The notes beneath the pieces were generated by a model. The model was not told the DNA's origin. It did no database searches and saw only the letters and a list, made by a program, of their open reading frames with translations. Positions 1 to 8,759 of a stretch of 64,000 nucleotides of DNA are shown here, in pieces. The stretch is from JAGQKC01 sp965223675 (lineage in GTDB: Bacteria; Nitrospirota; Nitrospiria; Nitrospirales; UBA8639). The position numbers and the translations under genes are program-made. Position 1 is the first letter of the stretch. The number at the start of each line of letters is the position of its first letter. The DNA lies in the NCBI GenBank assembly GCA_965223675.1, contig OZ245013.1, positions 2,294,001 to 2,358,000 on the forward strand, given 5' to 3'.

Positions 1-2
1 CG

Positions 3-1142
3 ACTGGAGCAATCGTGGCCGCCCCGACCACGAGTCTTCCCGAGCACATTGGTGGCCCACGTAATTGGGACTATCGATACACCTGGATTCGGGATGCCGC
101 CTTTTCATTGTATGGGTTGCTTCGTCTCGGATTTACCGTTGAAGCCGCGCGTTTTATGGAATGGCTCAATGCACGATGTCATGAACTCAATCCCGATGGT
201 TCACTGCAACTTGTTTACGGGATTGATGGCCGACGAGACCTGACCGAACAAGAGCTCAATCATCTTGATGGGTATCAAGGATCACGTCCTGTTCGAATCG
301 GGAATGCCGCTGCCGACCAGCTTCAATTAGATATTTATGGCACGATTATGGATGCCGTGTACCTCTACAATAAATATGGCTCACCCATTTCTTACGACCT
401 CTGGGTCAACCTTTGTCGACTTTTGGACTACGTCTGCGCGAACTGGGAACAACCCGATGAAGGAATTTGGGAAGTCCGTGGGGGGCGAAAGCATTTTGTG
501 TACTCGAAGGTCATGTGTTGGGTGGCCCTCGATCGCGGGATTCGGTTGGCCGATAGTCGGGGGTATCCGGGAAATCGGGCGCGCTGGATGGCTGAACGCG
601 ATCGGATCTATACCGATGTCATGCAAAAGGGCTGGAACCCCAACGTTGGGGCCTTTGTCCAATCATACGGGAGTGAAGCCCTTGATGCATCCAATCTCAT
701 CATGCCACTGGTCTTTTTTGTCTCTCCAACAGATCCTCGAATGCTCTCTACGATTGATCGGACGTTAGAACAGCTTGCTCTTGGCAGTCTCGTCTATCGG
801 TACGAAGTCGGTAAAGCAGCATCTGACGGACTTGAGGGCGAAGAAGGTACATTTAGTTTATGCACATTCTGGCTTGTGGAAGCATTAACTAGGGCTGGCC
901 GGTTAACTGAAGCTCGGCTTATTTTTGAAAAGATGTTAAGCTATACGAACCATCTCCGTTTGTATGCCGAAGAAGTCTCTCATACTGGAGAACAACTTGG
1001 GAATTTTCCCCAAGCGTTCACTCATTTTGGCCTTATCACGGCGGCTTCCAATCTTGATCTGGCATTAAGTTCTCGGAAGGGTACCCATACGGTCGTTCGG
1101 AGAAGTCGATCGCCTTCTTCAGCAACCGGCAACAAACAATAG
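3..1142 (+). CDS. Glycoside hydrolase family 15 protein (glucoamylase-like), 5' partial
   Basis: C-terminal part of a GH15 enzyme, which hydrolyses alpha-glucosidic bonds from the non-reducing end of glucans or from trehalose. The frame is open to base 3, so the start lies outside the window; 379 residues are visible against about 600 for the family. The first residues TGAIVAAPTTSLPE and the following RNWDYRYTWIRDA form the family's substrate-binding signature, and EGEEGTFSLCTFWLVEA near visible residue 280 is the conserved catalytic-Glu region. gnd follows 59 bases downstream on the same strand, so glucose released here could feed the oxidative pentose phosphate pathway. Exact substrate (starch, glycogen or trehalose) cannot be told from the visible part. 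Confidence 0.9.
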   Translation, partial: TGAIVAAPTTSLPEHIGGPRNWDYRYTWIRDAAFSLYGLLRLGFTVEAARFMEWLNARCHELNPDGSLQLVYGIDGRRDLTEQELNHLDGYQGSRPVRIGNAAADQLQLDIYGTIMDAVYLYNKYGSPISYDLWVNLCRLLDYVCANWEQPDEGIWEVRGGRKHFVYSKVMCWVALDRGIRLADSRGYPGNRARWMAERDRIYTDVMQKGWNPNVGAFVQSYGSEALDASNLIMPLVFFVSPTDPRMLSTIDRTLEQLALGSLVYRYEVGKAASDGLEGEEGTFSLCTFWLVEALTRAGRLTEARLIFEKMLSYTNHLRLYAEEVSHTGEQLGNFPQAFTHFGLITAASNLDLALSSRKGTHTVVRRSRSPSSATGNKQ

Positions 1143-1201
1143 GCTTATGAAACTGACTGTAAAGGCGCCAAGGTTGGCCACTACTCCAAGGAGGAGACAC
1201 C

Positions 1202-2098
1202 ATGGAAATTGGATTTATCGGATTAGGCAAGATGGGGATGAATATGGTCACGAGACTTCGGCAGCAAGACCACCGAATCATCGCTTACGACCGCGCGTCG
1301 AACCTTGTCAAAGAAGCTGAAAGCAAAGGCTGCATCGGCGCCTCCTCGTTAGAAGATTTGGTCTCTAAGCTCTCCACACCTCGCGCCGTCTGGGTCATGG
1401 TCCCTTCCGGCGTCCCAACCGAAGAAACCATTGAAAAAGTCGCTGGCCTCCTGGATCGTGACGATACTATCATCGATGGCGGCAACACCAAGTTCCATGA
1501 TGATCTGCGTCGTGCTGCCGACTTGAAATCCTTAGGACTCCACTACGTCGATGCTGGAACGAGCGGAGGCATCTGGGGTTTAAAGATCGGCTATTGCCTG
1601 ATGGTCGGGGGAGAAGAAGGCGCGGTGAAAAGACTCGAGCCGATCTTTACGACTCTCGCACCACCCAACGGCTGGGCGCATGTCGGAGGTCATGGGGCTG
1701 GACACTATGTCAAAATGGTCCATAACGGCATCGAATACAGCATGATGCAAGGATATGCTGAAGGGTTTGAACTCATGTCCAAGAGTTCGTACAACTTGAA
1801 TCTTCCGCAAATTGCTGACCTCTGGATGCAGGGAAGCGTCATTCGCTCGTGGCTTTTGGAACTTGGGGCTAGCGCGCTTCAGGAAGATCCAAAACTCGAA
1901 AAACTTAAGGGCTATGTGCAAGATTCAGGGGAAGGACGATGGATGCTCATGGATGCCATTGAAAAAGACGTCCCTGTCCCAACATTGTCAACGGCCTTGT
2001 TCACGCGATTCCGATCTCGTCAGGAAGAATCCTTCGCCGAAAAAATGCTTGCCGCGCTGCGTAATGCTTTTGGTGGACATAGTGTCAGACGCGAGTAA
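1202..2098 (+). CDS. gnd: 6-phosphogluconate dehydrogenase, decarboxylating (short form)
   Basis: Oxidative decarboxylation of 6-phosphogluconate to ribulose 5-phosphate with reduction of NAD(P)+, third step of the oxidative pentose phosphate pathway. The 298-residue protein begins with the Rossmann motif GLGKMGMNM (residues 7-15), then has GGNTKFHDD, DAGTSGGIWG and KMVHNGIEY, the substrate and catalytic signatures. Its length matches the short bacterial form rather than the ~470-residue E. coli type; short forms are often NAD-preferring, but the cofactor here is not settled by sequence alone. The start is fixed by a strong AAGGAGGAGA ribosome site 8-10 bases upstream. It lies between a GH15 gene and zwf, all on the plus strand, consistent with a glucose-oxidation cluster. 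Confidence 0.93.
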   Translation: MEIGFIGLGKMGMNMVTRLRQQDHRIIAYDRASNLVKEAESKGCIGASSLEDLVSKLSTPRAVWVMVPSGVPTEETIEKVAGLLDRDDTIIDGGNTKFHDDLRRAADLKSLGLHYVDAGTSGGIWGLKIGYCLMVGGEEGAVKRLEPIFTTLAPPNGWAHVGGHGAGHYVKMVHNGIEYSMMQGYAEGFELMSKSSYNLNLPQIADLWMQGSVIRSWLLELGASALQEDPKLEKLKGYVQDSGEGRWMLMDAIEKDVPVPTLSTALFTRFRSRQEESFAEKMLAALRNAFGGHSVRRE

Positions 2099-2192
2099 AG
2101 TAACCTAGAGACTCTCGACATCGCTCAGGAAACGATCGCGTGAGATTCTAACGAATAATGTACGTAAATGTCTCCCGTTCACAGCTTTGACG

Positions 2193-2602
2193 CTATAGCG
2201 AATCCTAATGGTTGCAAGCAGGTATGCTTAGACACGATAGGATGCAAGGCCACAGGCTCACGTCTCATACATCCGATGTTGATGGCTCAGAACCTTTCTT
2301 GATACATCTCTTGTTAGGTGTCTAAGTCCAGGTGAACCACGCGTGGACACGATCACGAAGAGCACCACTGGCTCCTCGATTCACATTCGAGATTGAAGCA
2401 GCAAACCAAATGACATGGTGATCACAGGCGTCCAAGCTTTCAACGCGGTAGCAAACGCTTCAAGGGTACGGAAATTCACTGAATCGGCGATAAACCCGCT
2501 TGGCTCTTCTGACGAATGATTGAGGTTTGGTATGACGTTTTGAGTATCAACATTGAACACATTTGCGCGTTCTCTTTTCGGTATCACTGAATCGGTTATA
2601 GG
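2193..2602. repeat. Degraded fragments of the 96-bp TATAGC inverted-repeat element
   Basis: The gnd-zwf gap holds broken pieces of the dispersed element described at 57856. A 5' end CTATAGCGAATCC lies at 2193-2205, a 3' half at 2441-2494 is closely similar to the 3' half of the 57856 copy (shared blocks CAACGCGGTA and CAAGGGTACGGAA), and a further 3' end TGAATCGGTTATAGG lies at 2588-2602, only about 22 bases before zwf. No full-length copy is present and no gene was recognised in the 526-base gap. Confidence 0.6.
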
Positions 2603-2624
2603 CTCTTAACCTCAAAGGTGCATC

Positions 2625-4172
2625 ATGTCAACAACCACTCCAACAGAATCGTCTCGAACTCTGACCGAAACGACAAAATCGGCTATTGCAGAACCCTGTA
2701 CTCTCGTCATTTTCGGGGCCTCTGGCGACCTGACGCGCCGGAAACTGCTACCAGCCGTCTATAATTTGCTCCTCGATGGTTTACTCCCGTCAAATTATGC
2801 CGTACTGGGGTTAGGACGAAAAAGCATCAGTGACGAGGAGTTCGGGAGTATTGCTCGTGATGGCATCGAGAAGTTTTCACGACAAGCGATGAACGAAGAG
2901 AAATGGAAAGACTTCCAAAGTCGACTCTTTTATATGAGTGGTGAAATTGGTAAGGCGACGACCTATGAACACATGAAAACACGACTGGAGGAAATCGAAA
3001 CAAAACTTCAGCTTCCAGGACATCGCATTTTTTATTTGGCAATCCCTCCGACAACCTTTCGGCCTGCGTGTGAAGGCCTTCACCAGGCCGGGCTCATCTA
3101 CGCTGTTGATGATCATTCTCCCTTCTCACGCGTGATCGTCGAAAAACCGATTGGTCGTGATTTAGAGTCGGCCAAAGAAATCAATGCCATCACGGGGAAA
3201 GTCTTTGATGAATCGCAGATTTATCGGATCGATCACTACCTCGGAAAAGAAACGGTTCAAAACATTATGGTCATGCGCTTTGCGAACGCGATTTTTGAAC
3301 CAATCTGGAACCATCGCTACATTGATCATGTGCAACTCACGGTGAGTGAGGCCGAGACCTTGGGCACCAGAGCCTCATACTATGAAGAAGCCGGCGCCTT
3401 ACGCGATATGATCCAAAATCATATTTTGCAGCTACTCTGCCTCATCGCCATGGAACCACCCTATTCGCTTGATCCTGATGTCGTCCGAAATGCCAGAATG
3501 GATGTCCTTCGGGGACTGCGACCGATACGAGGGAAAGACGTCGAGCAAATGACAGTTCGCGCGCAGTATTCCCATGGGACCATCAACGGAAAAGAGTTCC
3601 CGGGCTATCGCCGTGAAGAAGGCGTGCGACCCAACTCCACGACCGAGACCTACGTCGCCTTAAAAGTATTTGTTGAAAATTGGCGATGGGCTGGAGTTCC
3701 ATTTTACATTCGAACGGGAAAAGCCATGCCTAAGCGCGCGTCAGAAATTGCCGTGCAATTCAAAGATATTCCCCAGATTCTCTTTAATGCCCCCAATTCA
3801 CCTCAAGCTCCTAATTTGTTGACCTTACGCATCCAACCGGAGGAAGGCATGGCCTTGAGAATTATTTCAAAAAGACCGGGAAGCAAAGCCAAGACACACC
3901 CAGTAGAGATGGACTTCAAATACGGAGACGCCTTTGATGCGCCGTCTCCGGAAGCGTACGAGCGACTCTTGCTGGATGTCATGACCGGTGACGCCTCATT
4001 GTTCATGCGCCGGGATGCGGTTGAAGCATCTTGGACATGGGTCACGGACATTCTCAAAGGCTGGGAAACACACGGCACCAAATGGCTGCCTGAATACCCT
4101 GCCGGCACCTGGGGACCCATCGAAGCCGACCGGCTTATCGAACCCGATGGTCGAAAATGGCGAGAAGTCTAA
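2625..4172 (+). CDS. zwf: Glucose-6-phosphate 1-dehydrogenase
   Basis: Oxidises glucose 6-phosphate to 6-phosphogluconolactone with NAD(P)+, the entry step of the oxidative pentose phosphate pathway. The 515-residue length is typical. The N-terminal nucleotide-binding motif GASGDLTRRKLLPAVYNL is at about residues 30-47 and the active-site signature RIDHYLGKETVQN at about 201-213, containing the catalytic His and substrate-binding Lys. The first ~20 residues are a Thr/Ser-rich non-conserved tail. A weak AAAGGTG ribosome site precedes the ATG. It sits after gnd with a repeat-filled gap, so it probably has its own promoter. No 6-phosphogluconolactonase was seen in the window. Confidence 0.95.
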   Translation: MSTTTPTESSRTLTETTKSAIAEPCTLVIFGASGDLTRRKLLPAVYNLLLDGLLPSNYAVLGLGRKSISDEEFGSIARDGIEKFSRQAMNEEKWKDFQSRLFYMSGEIGKATTYEHMKTRLEEIETKLQLPGHRIFYLAIPPTTFRPACEGLHQAGLIYAVDDHSPFSRVIVEKPIGRDLESAKEINAITGKVFDESQIYRIDHYLGKETVQNIMVMRFANAIFEPIWNHRYIDHVQLTVSEAETLGTRASYYEEAGALRDMIQNHILQLLCLIAMEPPYSLDPDVVRNARMDVLRGLRPIRGKDVEQMTVRAQYSHGTINGKEFPGYRREEGVRPNSTTETYVALKVFVENWRWAGVPFYIRTGKAMPKRASEIAVQFKDIPQILFNAPNSPQAPNLLTLRIQPEEGMALRIISKRPGSKAKTHPVEMDFKYGDAFDAPSPEAYERLLLDVMTGDASLFMRRDAVEASWTWVTDILKGWETHGTKWLPEYPAGTWGPIEADRLIEPDGRKWREV

Positions 4173-4216
4173 AATCCCGAACCACGTAAACTCCAAATCG
4201 TCTTACCTCATTCCTT

Positions 4217-4257
4217 CATGGGGTCATTGTTCATGTTCATGTGTTCATGTGTTCATG
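4217..4257. repeat. Short tandem repeat of GTTCATG units
   Basis: The bases just outside the left end of the RAYT unit are a run of imperfect GTTCATG repeats, beginning and ending with copies of GGGGTCATTG (4220 and 4257). This looks like slippage or repeated end-processing of the transposon terminus. Confidence 0.6.
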
Positions 4258-4457
4258 GGGTCATTGCTTGACTTGACACCATTTCTGCGCCTGGGCTTGC
4301 CGCCGAGTTAACCGATTCGTCTCGAGCGCCCGTTGAATATGTGAGATTCGAGACGCCGACACCCCAAACCGATGAGCTACCTTCCCCAACGGTTCATTCG
4401 CCACTCGCCGGAGCAACCAAGCCGCACACTGATAGGCCTCCGCGTCCACCTGCCCAT
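4257..4457 (-). pseudogene. Duplicated 3' tail of the RAYT transposase gene
   Basis: A 201-bp direct repeat of the transposase gene's 3' end. It encodes about 60 residues nearly identical to the C terminus of the full protein (AEAYQCAAWLLRRVANEPLG through AQKWCQVKQ, stop near 4261) with a few substitutions, but has no N-terminal catalytic part and no start of its own. It reproduces the C-terminal helix-turn-helix segment only. Either tandem duplication or imperfect transposition of the end would explain it. Confidence 0.8.
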
Positions 4458-4461
4458 GGGG

Positions 4462-5403
4462 TCATTGCTTAACTTGACACCATTTCTGCGCCTGGGCTTG
4501 CCGTCGACTTAACCGATTCGTCTCGAGCGCCCGTTGAATATGCGAGATTCGAGACGCCGACACCCCAAACCGGAGAGCTACCCTCCCCAACGGTTCATTC
4601 GCTACTCGCCGGAGTAACCAGGCCGCACACTGATAGGCCTCCGCATGCGCCCGCGTGAGCAGCTCCTCTGGCGTCAGCGCATACACGCGACCCACTCGAG
4701 CTAATACCTCCTCTCCTGTGAGGCGAGTTGGCTGCGTCTGTACCCTGGGCACATTCTTGAGCGACTGCGTCTTCACCAGTTTAGCCATCTGCTTCAAGAA
4801 CGACTCGCGCCCCAAGAAAACCTGTCCCCGCACCTGCGCCCAGGGCGAGGGCGCGTCCATTCCTTCCCGAACAAACTGGTGATAGCGCTGTTGTGCCTCG
4901 GCTGTCGTCCGATGAAAGAGGCGGTGGACGCCCGCCACATCCAACCACCTCGGACCGATCACCCGCCCAGCCGTCGCTCGATAACTGCTCCACCTCCAAT
5001 CCTGGACCTTTCGGACCACCTGGGCCCGCACGGGATTGAGGACAATATACCGACACAGCTCCAAGAGGTACGCGTCCTTTTCCACCAGAATACTTTTAAA
5101 CCGGCCTTGGAGCACATGCCCCACCCGGTGATGCCGACGGTTAAACCCTTGCGTGTACCTCCCATTGAGCCGGCGCATGCCCCCACTCAGGTCGCCTTCC
5201 GGCGTTTCGAGCAGGAGATGGTAATGATTTCCCATTAAACAATAGGCATAACACCGCCAGTGTTGTTGAGCCACTTCCTCACCCAGGAGATCGAGAAAGC
5301 GATGGCGGTCGGCATCATCGAGATAGATCGCCTGTCGGCCATTCCCCCGAGCGGTCACATGATACAGGGCGCCTGCATACGCGAGGCGTAGTTGTCGAGC
5401 CAT
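4462..5403 (-). CDS. REP-associated tyrosine transposase (RAYT/TnpA_REP, Y1 family)
   Basis: Single-strand DNA transposase of the Y1 HUH superfamily, related to IS200/IS605 TnpA and to proteins that mobilise REP palindromes. 313 residues. Visible motifs: N-terminal ALYHVTARGNGRQAIY (about residues 12-27), the metal-binding HUH motif in GNHYHLLLETP (about 58-68), and the RYTQGFNRRHHRVGHVLQGR stretch with a candidate nucleophilic Tyr (about 82-101). The C-terminal ~90 residues form an extension with a DnaA-like helix-turn-helix (AEAYQCAAWLLRRV, then FGVSASRISHIQRALE) often seen in this subfamily. The gene appears intact and starts just inside the right inverted end. Its own 3' end is duplicated next door. 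Confidence 0.88.
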   Translation of the reverse strand: MARQLRLAYAGALYHVTARGNGRQAIYLDDADRHRFLDLLGEEVAQQHWRCYAYCLMGNHYHLLLETPEGDLSGGMRRLNGRYTQGFNRRHHRVGHVLQGRFKSILVEKDAYLLELCRYIVLNPVRAQVVRKVQDWRWSSYRATAGRVIGPRWLDVAGVHRLFHRTTAEAQQRYHQFVREGMDAPSPWAQVRGQVFLGRESFLKQMAKLVKTQSLKNVPRVQTQPTRLTGEEVLARVGRVYALTPEELLTRAHAEAYQCAAWLLRRVANEPLGRVALRFGVSASRISHIQRALETNRLSRRQAQAQKWCQVKQ

Positions 5404-5454
5404 CAGAACACGACGTTACCGGGCAGGCTATATAAAGTCAAGCAATGACCCCAA

Positions 5455-6240
5455 TTAATCCCTAAACCAGTTCTGATGGAAACTGGTTTCTTGATCGAAA
5501 TACTGTCCCGGGAACCGTTGATTGTTTAAAGCCGTTCCCGTAATCGAGTGAGTTTCTCCAAACGGTTTGTAGACCGCATCCCAGACTATTGCTTGATTCC
5601 CATCGGTCATCTTCTGCGGCGTCCCCAGATGATCCGCATGGACATAGAACAAGCCAGTTCCCCCACCAGACCCAGCACTCACAAAACCGGACCGCATCGG
5701 CCTCGACCACGCCTGTATGACTATCAGCCTACGAATCCGCCACTGGATCACATTTCCCCGTGCTAACGTCAGTCTCGTTACCCTCAGATCCATTTTGCAT
5801 CCGTGAATACAGACCCTTCCTCATATCTGCTGACAAATAACATGCTTGATCTCACCCTACGCTATAACCTTGTTCGTCGTTCACGGGGCCAGGGAACAGC
5901 CCTCGCTTTGGTGGTCTGATTCGTAGTATCGGCAACAGTAACCCGGTGGTTGCTAGAAGGGACCATACTAAATTTTCCGAGATACTGCCACGTTCCGCCG
6001 TTTTGTTGTTGGTTATAACGAATCTAAATAATCGTCAGTGACCCAATCCGACTGCCCCAGCGTTGTTCCACACATCAAACAAAGGAAGGAGATAGAGCGG
6101 CTATAACCGGTAATTGCAGTGCTGCCACCGGTATGGTGCACGGTATACGTGACCCCATCCGCCCGATCCGCATCACTCGTCCACTTGGCGTCTATATCTT
6201 CTCGGCCCAAACGACTGCGAGCAACTCTACACAAAGTCCT
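5455..6240 (-). pseudogene. Remnant of a secreted golvesin-like / Rhs-repeat gene
   Basis: Broken coding region on the minus strand. The 5' part (about 6240-5870) encodes a golvesin C-terminal-like domain: GVTYTVHHTGGSTAIT, then after an inserted element NQQQNGGTWQYLGKFSMVP and NHRVTVADTTNQTT. The 3' part (about 5660-5455) encodes an Rhs-repeat core: FYVHADHLGTPQKMTDG, AIVWDAVYKPFGE, FPGQYFDQET, ending NWFRD where a YDP continuation is expected. Frameshifts separate the pieces, the C terminus is cut off beside the RAYT unit, and a 94-bp repeat splits the golvesin domain. Rhs-type genes encode large secreted or surface proteins, often with variable toxin tips; no tip remains here. Confidence 0.8.
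6013..6106 (+). repeat. 94-bp TATAGC element inserted in the golvesin pseudogene
   Basis: Full-length copy of the dispersed inverted-repeat element. The ends TTATAACGAATC and GCGGCTATAA are imperfect inverted repeats, and the outside bases read GT-TA ... TA-AC, i.e. a GTTAAC-like target with TA duplicated. Removing it rejoins the coding parts ITxNQQQNGGTW of the golvesin domain, which makes the insertion boundaries unusually clear. Confidence 0.75.
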
Positions 6241-6282
6241 GCTGTCCTTAAGGGTCGGCTTGGCATAACCGACAAGTCGGGA

Positions 6283-7158
6283 ATGAGTACTTTACCGTCC
6301 GTTGAGACCGACCAGGAACTACTCGAAGAGCTTCGCACGAAGATCCTCGATCAACTCGAACACGGGAATCTTGATCTTCCGCTTCTGCCACAGGTGGCTA
6401 ATCAGGTCCTGATGGTTGCGGATGACCCCAACGCCGATGCCTCGAAACTGTCGTCCCTGATTCAACAAGATCAAGCGCTAGCTGGACAAATCTTACGCAT
6501 CGCGAACTCTCCGGCCTATCTTCCTCGATCGCCGATTGCTTCACTTCAACAAGCTATCGCCTGGCTCGGACTGAATATGCTCTCGGGCATTGCATTTTCC
6601 GTCTCAGTCCAATCGGGCGTGTTCAATATCAAAGGATATGAAAAAGAAGTCAAAAACCTTTGGCGTCATGCGCTGACCACAGGCTTATACGGAAAGGAAA
6701 TTTCCCGAAAAATACGGCATAACGTGGAAAATGCCTTTCTCTGCGGCCTCCTGCATGCCATTGGGAAACCCGTCGTACTCCATATGATTCTGAGTATGTG
6801 CAACGAAACTGCGATGAAACCTTCTTGGGCTACCATCGAACAACTGATGACTGAATGCCATGTATCGATAGGATCAACATTGGCTGAATCTTGGAAGCTT
6901 CCAGCGCCAGTATGCGAAGCGATTCTTCTGTATCAAGATCACATGTATGCACAAGCCACGTCTCCGACAAAAGGCGCCATGATCACCTGCTTGGCTGATC
7001 ATATAGCTTCCTTCCATCTTGATCCCACTTCTCTTGAAGAAGAAGCGCTTCGAACGTTACCAGTCATTCAAGACCTCAATTTTTATCCAGAAGATATGGA
7101 TGCCCTGCTGGAATTGAAAGATATCATTCGCTCAAGTGTGGAATGCATGATCATATGA
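6283..7158 (+). CDS. HDOD domain signalling protein
   Basis: 291 residues, nearly all an HDOD domain (a catalytically degenerate HD-hydrolase fold used in signalling and motility/cell-cycle control). The signature LPLLPQVANQVLMVADDPNAD (in part, about residues 30-50), the LSSLIQQDQALAGQILRIANS helix region and the later GLLHAIGK match the family. The frame is open upstream to 6133, but those residues overlap the antisense golvesin remnant, so the ATG at 6283 was chosen although its ribosome site is weak. The stop overlaps the start of sthA by ATGA, indicating translational coupling. No partner output domain is fused; what it responds to is unknown. Confidence 0.82.
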   Translation: MSTLPSVETDQELLEELRTKILDQLEHGNLDLPLLPQVANQVLMVADDPNADASKLSSLIQQDQALAGQILRIANSPAYLPRSPIASLQQAIAWLGLNMLSGIAFSVSVQSGVFNIKGYEKEVKNLWRHALTTGLYGKEISRKIRHNVENAFLCGLLHAIGKPVVLHMILSMCNETAMKPSWATIEQLMTECHVSIGSTLAESWKLPAPVCEAILLYQDHMYAQATSPTKGAMITCLADHIASFHLDPTSLEEEALRTLPVIQDLNFYPEDMDALLELKDIIRSSVECMII

Positions 7159-8549
7159 GTCAAAATACGAAATATGACATTGTGGTGATTGGCAGCGGAC
7201 CGGCAGGTCAAAAAGCTGCGATCCAGGGCGCGAAGGCTGGAAAGCGCGTCGCGCTCATCGAACAGAATCGTGAAGTGGGGGGAGCCTGTGTCTACCATGG
7301 CACGATCCCCAGCAAAACATTACGAGAGAGCGCGCTGCAGATGGTCCGGTTTCAACGCACGACAGAAATTTTTGAATTTAAAATGAGGGATGATGTCAAA
7401 ATTGCCAGCCTTATGAAACGATTAGAACAGGTGGTGAAAGCCCATGGCCAATTCATGAAAGAGCAGATCGGCCGTAATAATATTGATCGTTTTCATGGCC
7501 GTGCGCAATTTATTTCTGATCGAGAGGTTCTGATCAAGGGGATCGATGGGAAATCCATCACCCTTACAGCAGATTGTATTGTCGTGGGAACCGGCTCGAG
7601 TCCTCGCGTACCCGACAACATTCCGGTTGACCATGAAAACATCCTCGACAGCGATTCTATCCTTTCACTCGTGTATCTGCCCAAGTCTTTGACGGTGTTG
7701 GGAGGAGGAGTTATCGCAAGCGAATATGCCTCAATCTTTGCCTTATTAGGCGTCGACGTGACGATGATTGATTCAGCTGATCGGCCTCTTAAATTTCTGG
7801 ACAAAGAACTCACCGATGAATTTTGTAACGCCTTTCAAGAGAGTGGCGGAACCTATCGGGGAGATCAAAAAATTAAAGAAGCCCATTGGGACGGGTTCTC
7901 CAAAGTCATCACCGTCCTTGAAAATGGCGACACGATTGAGAGCGAAAAACTATTGGTCGCGTTAGGACGAATCGCCAATATCCAAAATTTAAAGATTGAG
8001 TCAGCCGGGCTCACCCCTACGGCCCGCGGGCTCATTCCGGTGAATGAACAATGCCAGACCAGCATTCCGCACATCTATGCCGTTGGAGACGTCATCGGGC
8101 CGCCATCTTTAGCCTCCTGTTCAATGGAACAGGGACGCCGAGCGGTTTGTCACGCTTTGGAGTTGGACACAGGAGTTAACCCAGAAAATATTCCAATGGG
8201 CATCTATACTGTCCCTGAGATGTCGAGTGTCGGACTGAGTGAACAAGAAGCCATAGAAAAATTTGGTGGCGCCATTATCGGCCGGTCTAGATTCAACGAA
8301 ATTGCTAGGGGTCAAATTTCAGGCATGACCGGAGGGCTCCTCAAGATGGTCGCCGATCCTAAAGGCGGACAACTCCTCGGAATACATATTGTCGGAGAAG
8401 GCGCGACTGAACTCATTCACATCGGCCAGATGGGGTTACTCAATGGGATCAAAATAGACAGCTTCGTCGAGAATATTTTTAACTTTCCTACCCTGGCCGA
8501 AGCCTACCGCGTCGCCGCCCTCGACATCACTAAACAGCGTCGCCGGTAA
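7155..8549 (+). CDS. sthA: Soluble NAD(P)+ transhydrogenase (SthA type)
   Basis: Flavoprotein of the pyridine nucleotide-disulfide oxidoreductase family that equilibrates NADPH and NADH. 464 residues. FAD-binding GSGPAGQKAA (about residues 13-22), the degenerate redox-site GGACVYHGTIPSK in which the second Cys of dihydrolipoamide dehydrogenase is absent, NAD-binding GGGVIASEYASIF, and the FAD motif YAVGDVIG. The missing Cys is the feature separating SthA from lipoamide dehydrogenase. ATG at 7155 overlaps the HDOD stop; an in-frame ATG at 7143 is a possible alternative. With gnd and zwf nearby, it would balance NADPH made by the pentose phosphate pathway. Confidence 0.88.
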   Translation: MSQNTKYDIVVIGSGPAGQKAAIQGAKAGKRVALIEQNREVGGACVYHGTIPSKTLRESALQMVRFQRTTEIFEFKMRDDVKIASLMKRLEQVVKAHGQFMKEQIGRNNIDRFHGRAQFISDREVLIKGIDGKSITLTADCIVVGTGSSPRVPDNIPVDHENILDSDSILSLVYLPKSLTVLGGGVIASEYASIFALLGVDVTMIDSADRPLKFLDKELTDEFCNAFQESGGTYRGDQKIKEAHWDGFSKVITVLENGDTIESEKLLVALGRIANIQNLKIESAGLTPTARGLIPVNEQCQTSIPHIYAVGDVIGPPSLASCSMEQGRRAVCHALELDTGVNPENIPMGIYTVPEMSSVGLSEQEAIEKFGGAIIGRSRFNEIARGQISGMTGGLLKMVADPKGGQLLGIHIVGEGATELIHIGQMGLLNGIKIDSFVENIFNFPTLAEAYRVAALDITKQRRR

Positions 8550-8559
8550 CTCGACATAC

Positions 8560-8625
8560 TTATAGCGAATCCAAATAAGCGTCAGTATAACTGAAACGGC
8601 AATAAGTCCGATGCTGTTTTAGCTT
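8560..8625 (+). repeat. 5' half of a TATAGC element
   Basis: TTATAGCGAATCC followed by AAATAAGCGTCAGT matches the left end of the copy at 6013 over about 26 bases. No recognisable right end is found at the expected ~94-bp distance, so this is a truncated or diverged copy in the 210-base gap between sthA and the glycosyltransferase gene. Confidence 0.55.
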
Positions 8626-8759
8626 AAAAGTATTTATCTACGGCCTTTGACTGCGATGTCGCCTCCACCTCCAAGAACCAGATTAATGAGGAACACATTG
8701 TCAGGCAATCTCAACAACATCAACATATTTTGGGGAAGCCCCCCTGAAATCGTAAAACC

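Larger units (their letters stand above)
4257..5452 (-). mobile_element. RAYT-type Y1 transposase unit with inverted ends
   Basis: Mobile unit bounded on the left by GGGGTCATTGCTTGAC (4257-4272) and on the right by its exact reverse complement GTCAAGCAATGACCCC (5437-5452). A second left end, GGGGTCATTGCTTAAC, lies at 4458-4473, so the core unit is 4458-5452 and the left 201 bp are a tandem duplication of its end. It carries one transposase gene and has landed in, or next to, an Rhs-type gene: the Rhs frame stops just outside the right end. Confidence 0.75.

Noticed and set aside
4217..4460. Repeated GGGGTCATTG units considered as a CRISPR-like array
   Set aside because: Units are transposon ends plus a simple GTTCATG repeat, with no regular spacers and no cas genes.
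7155..8549. Dihydrolipoamide dehydrogenase
   Set aside because: The redox disulfide is missing one Cys (CVYHGT), matching SthA; no 2-oxoacid dehydrogenase genes nearby.
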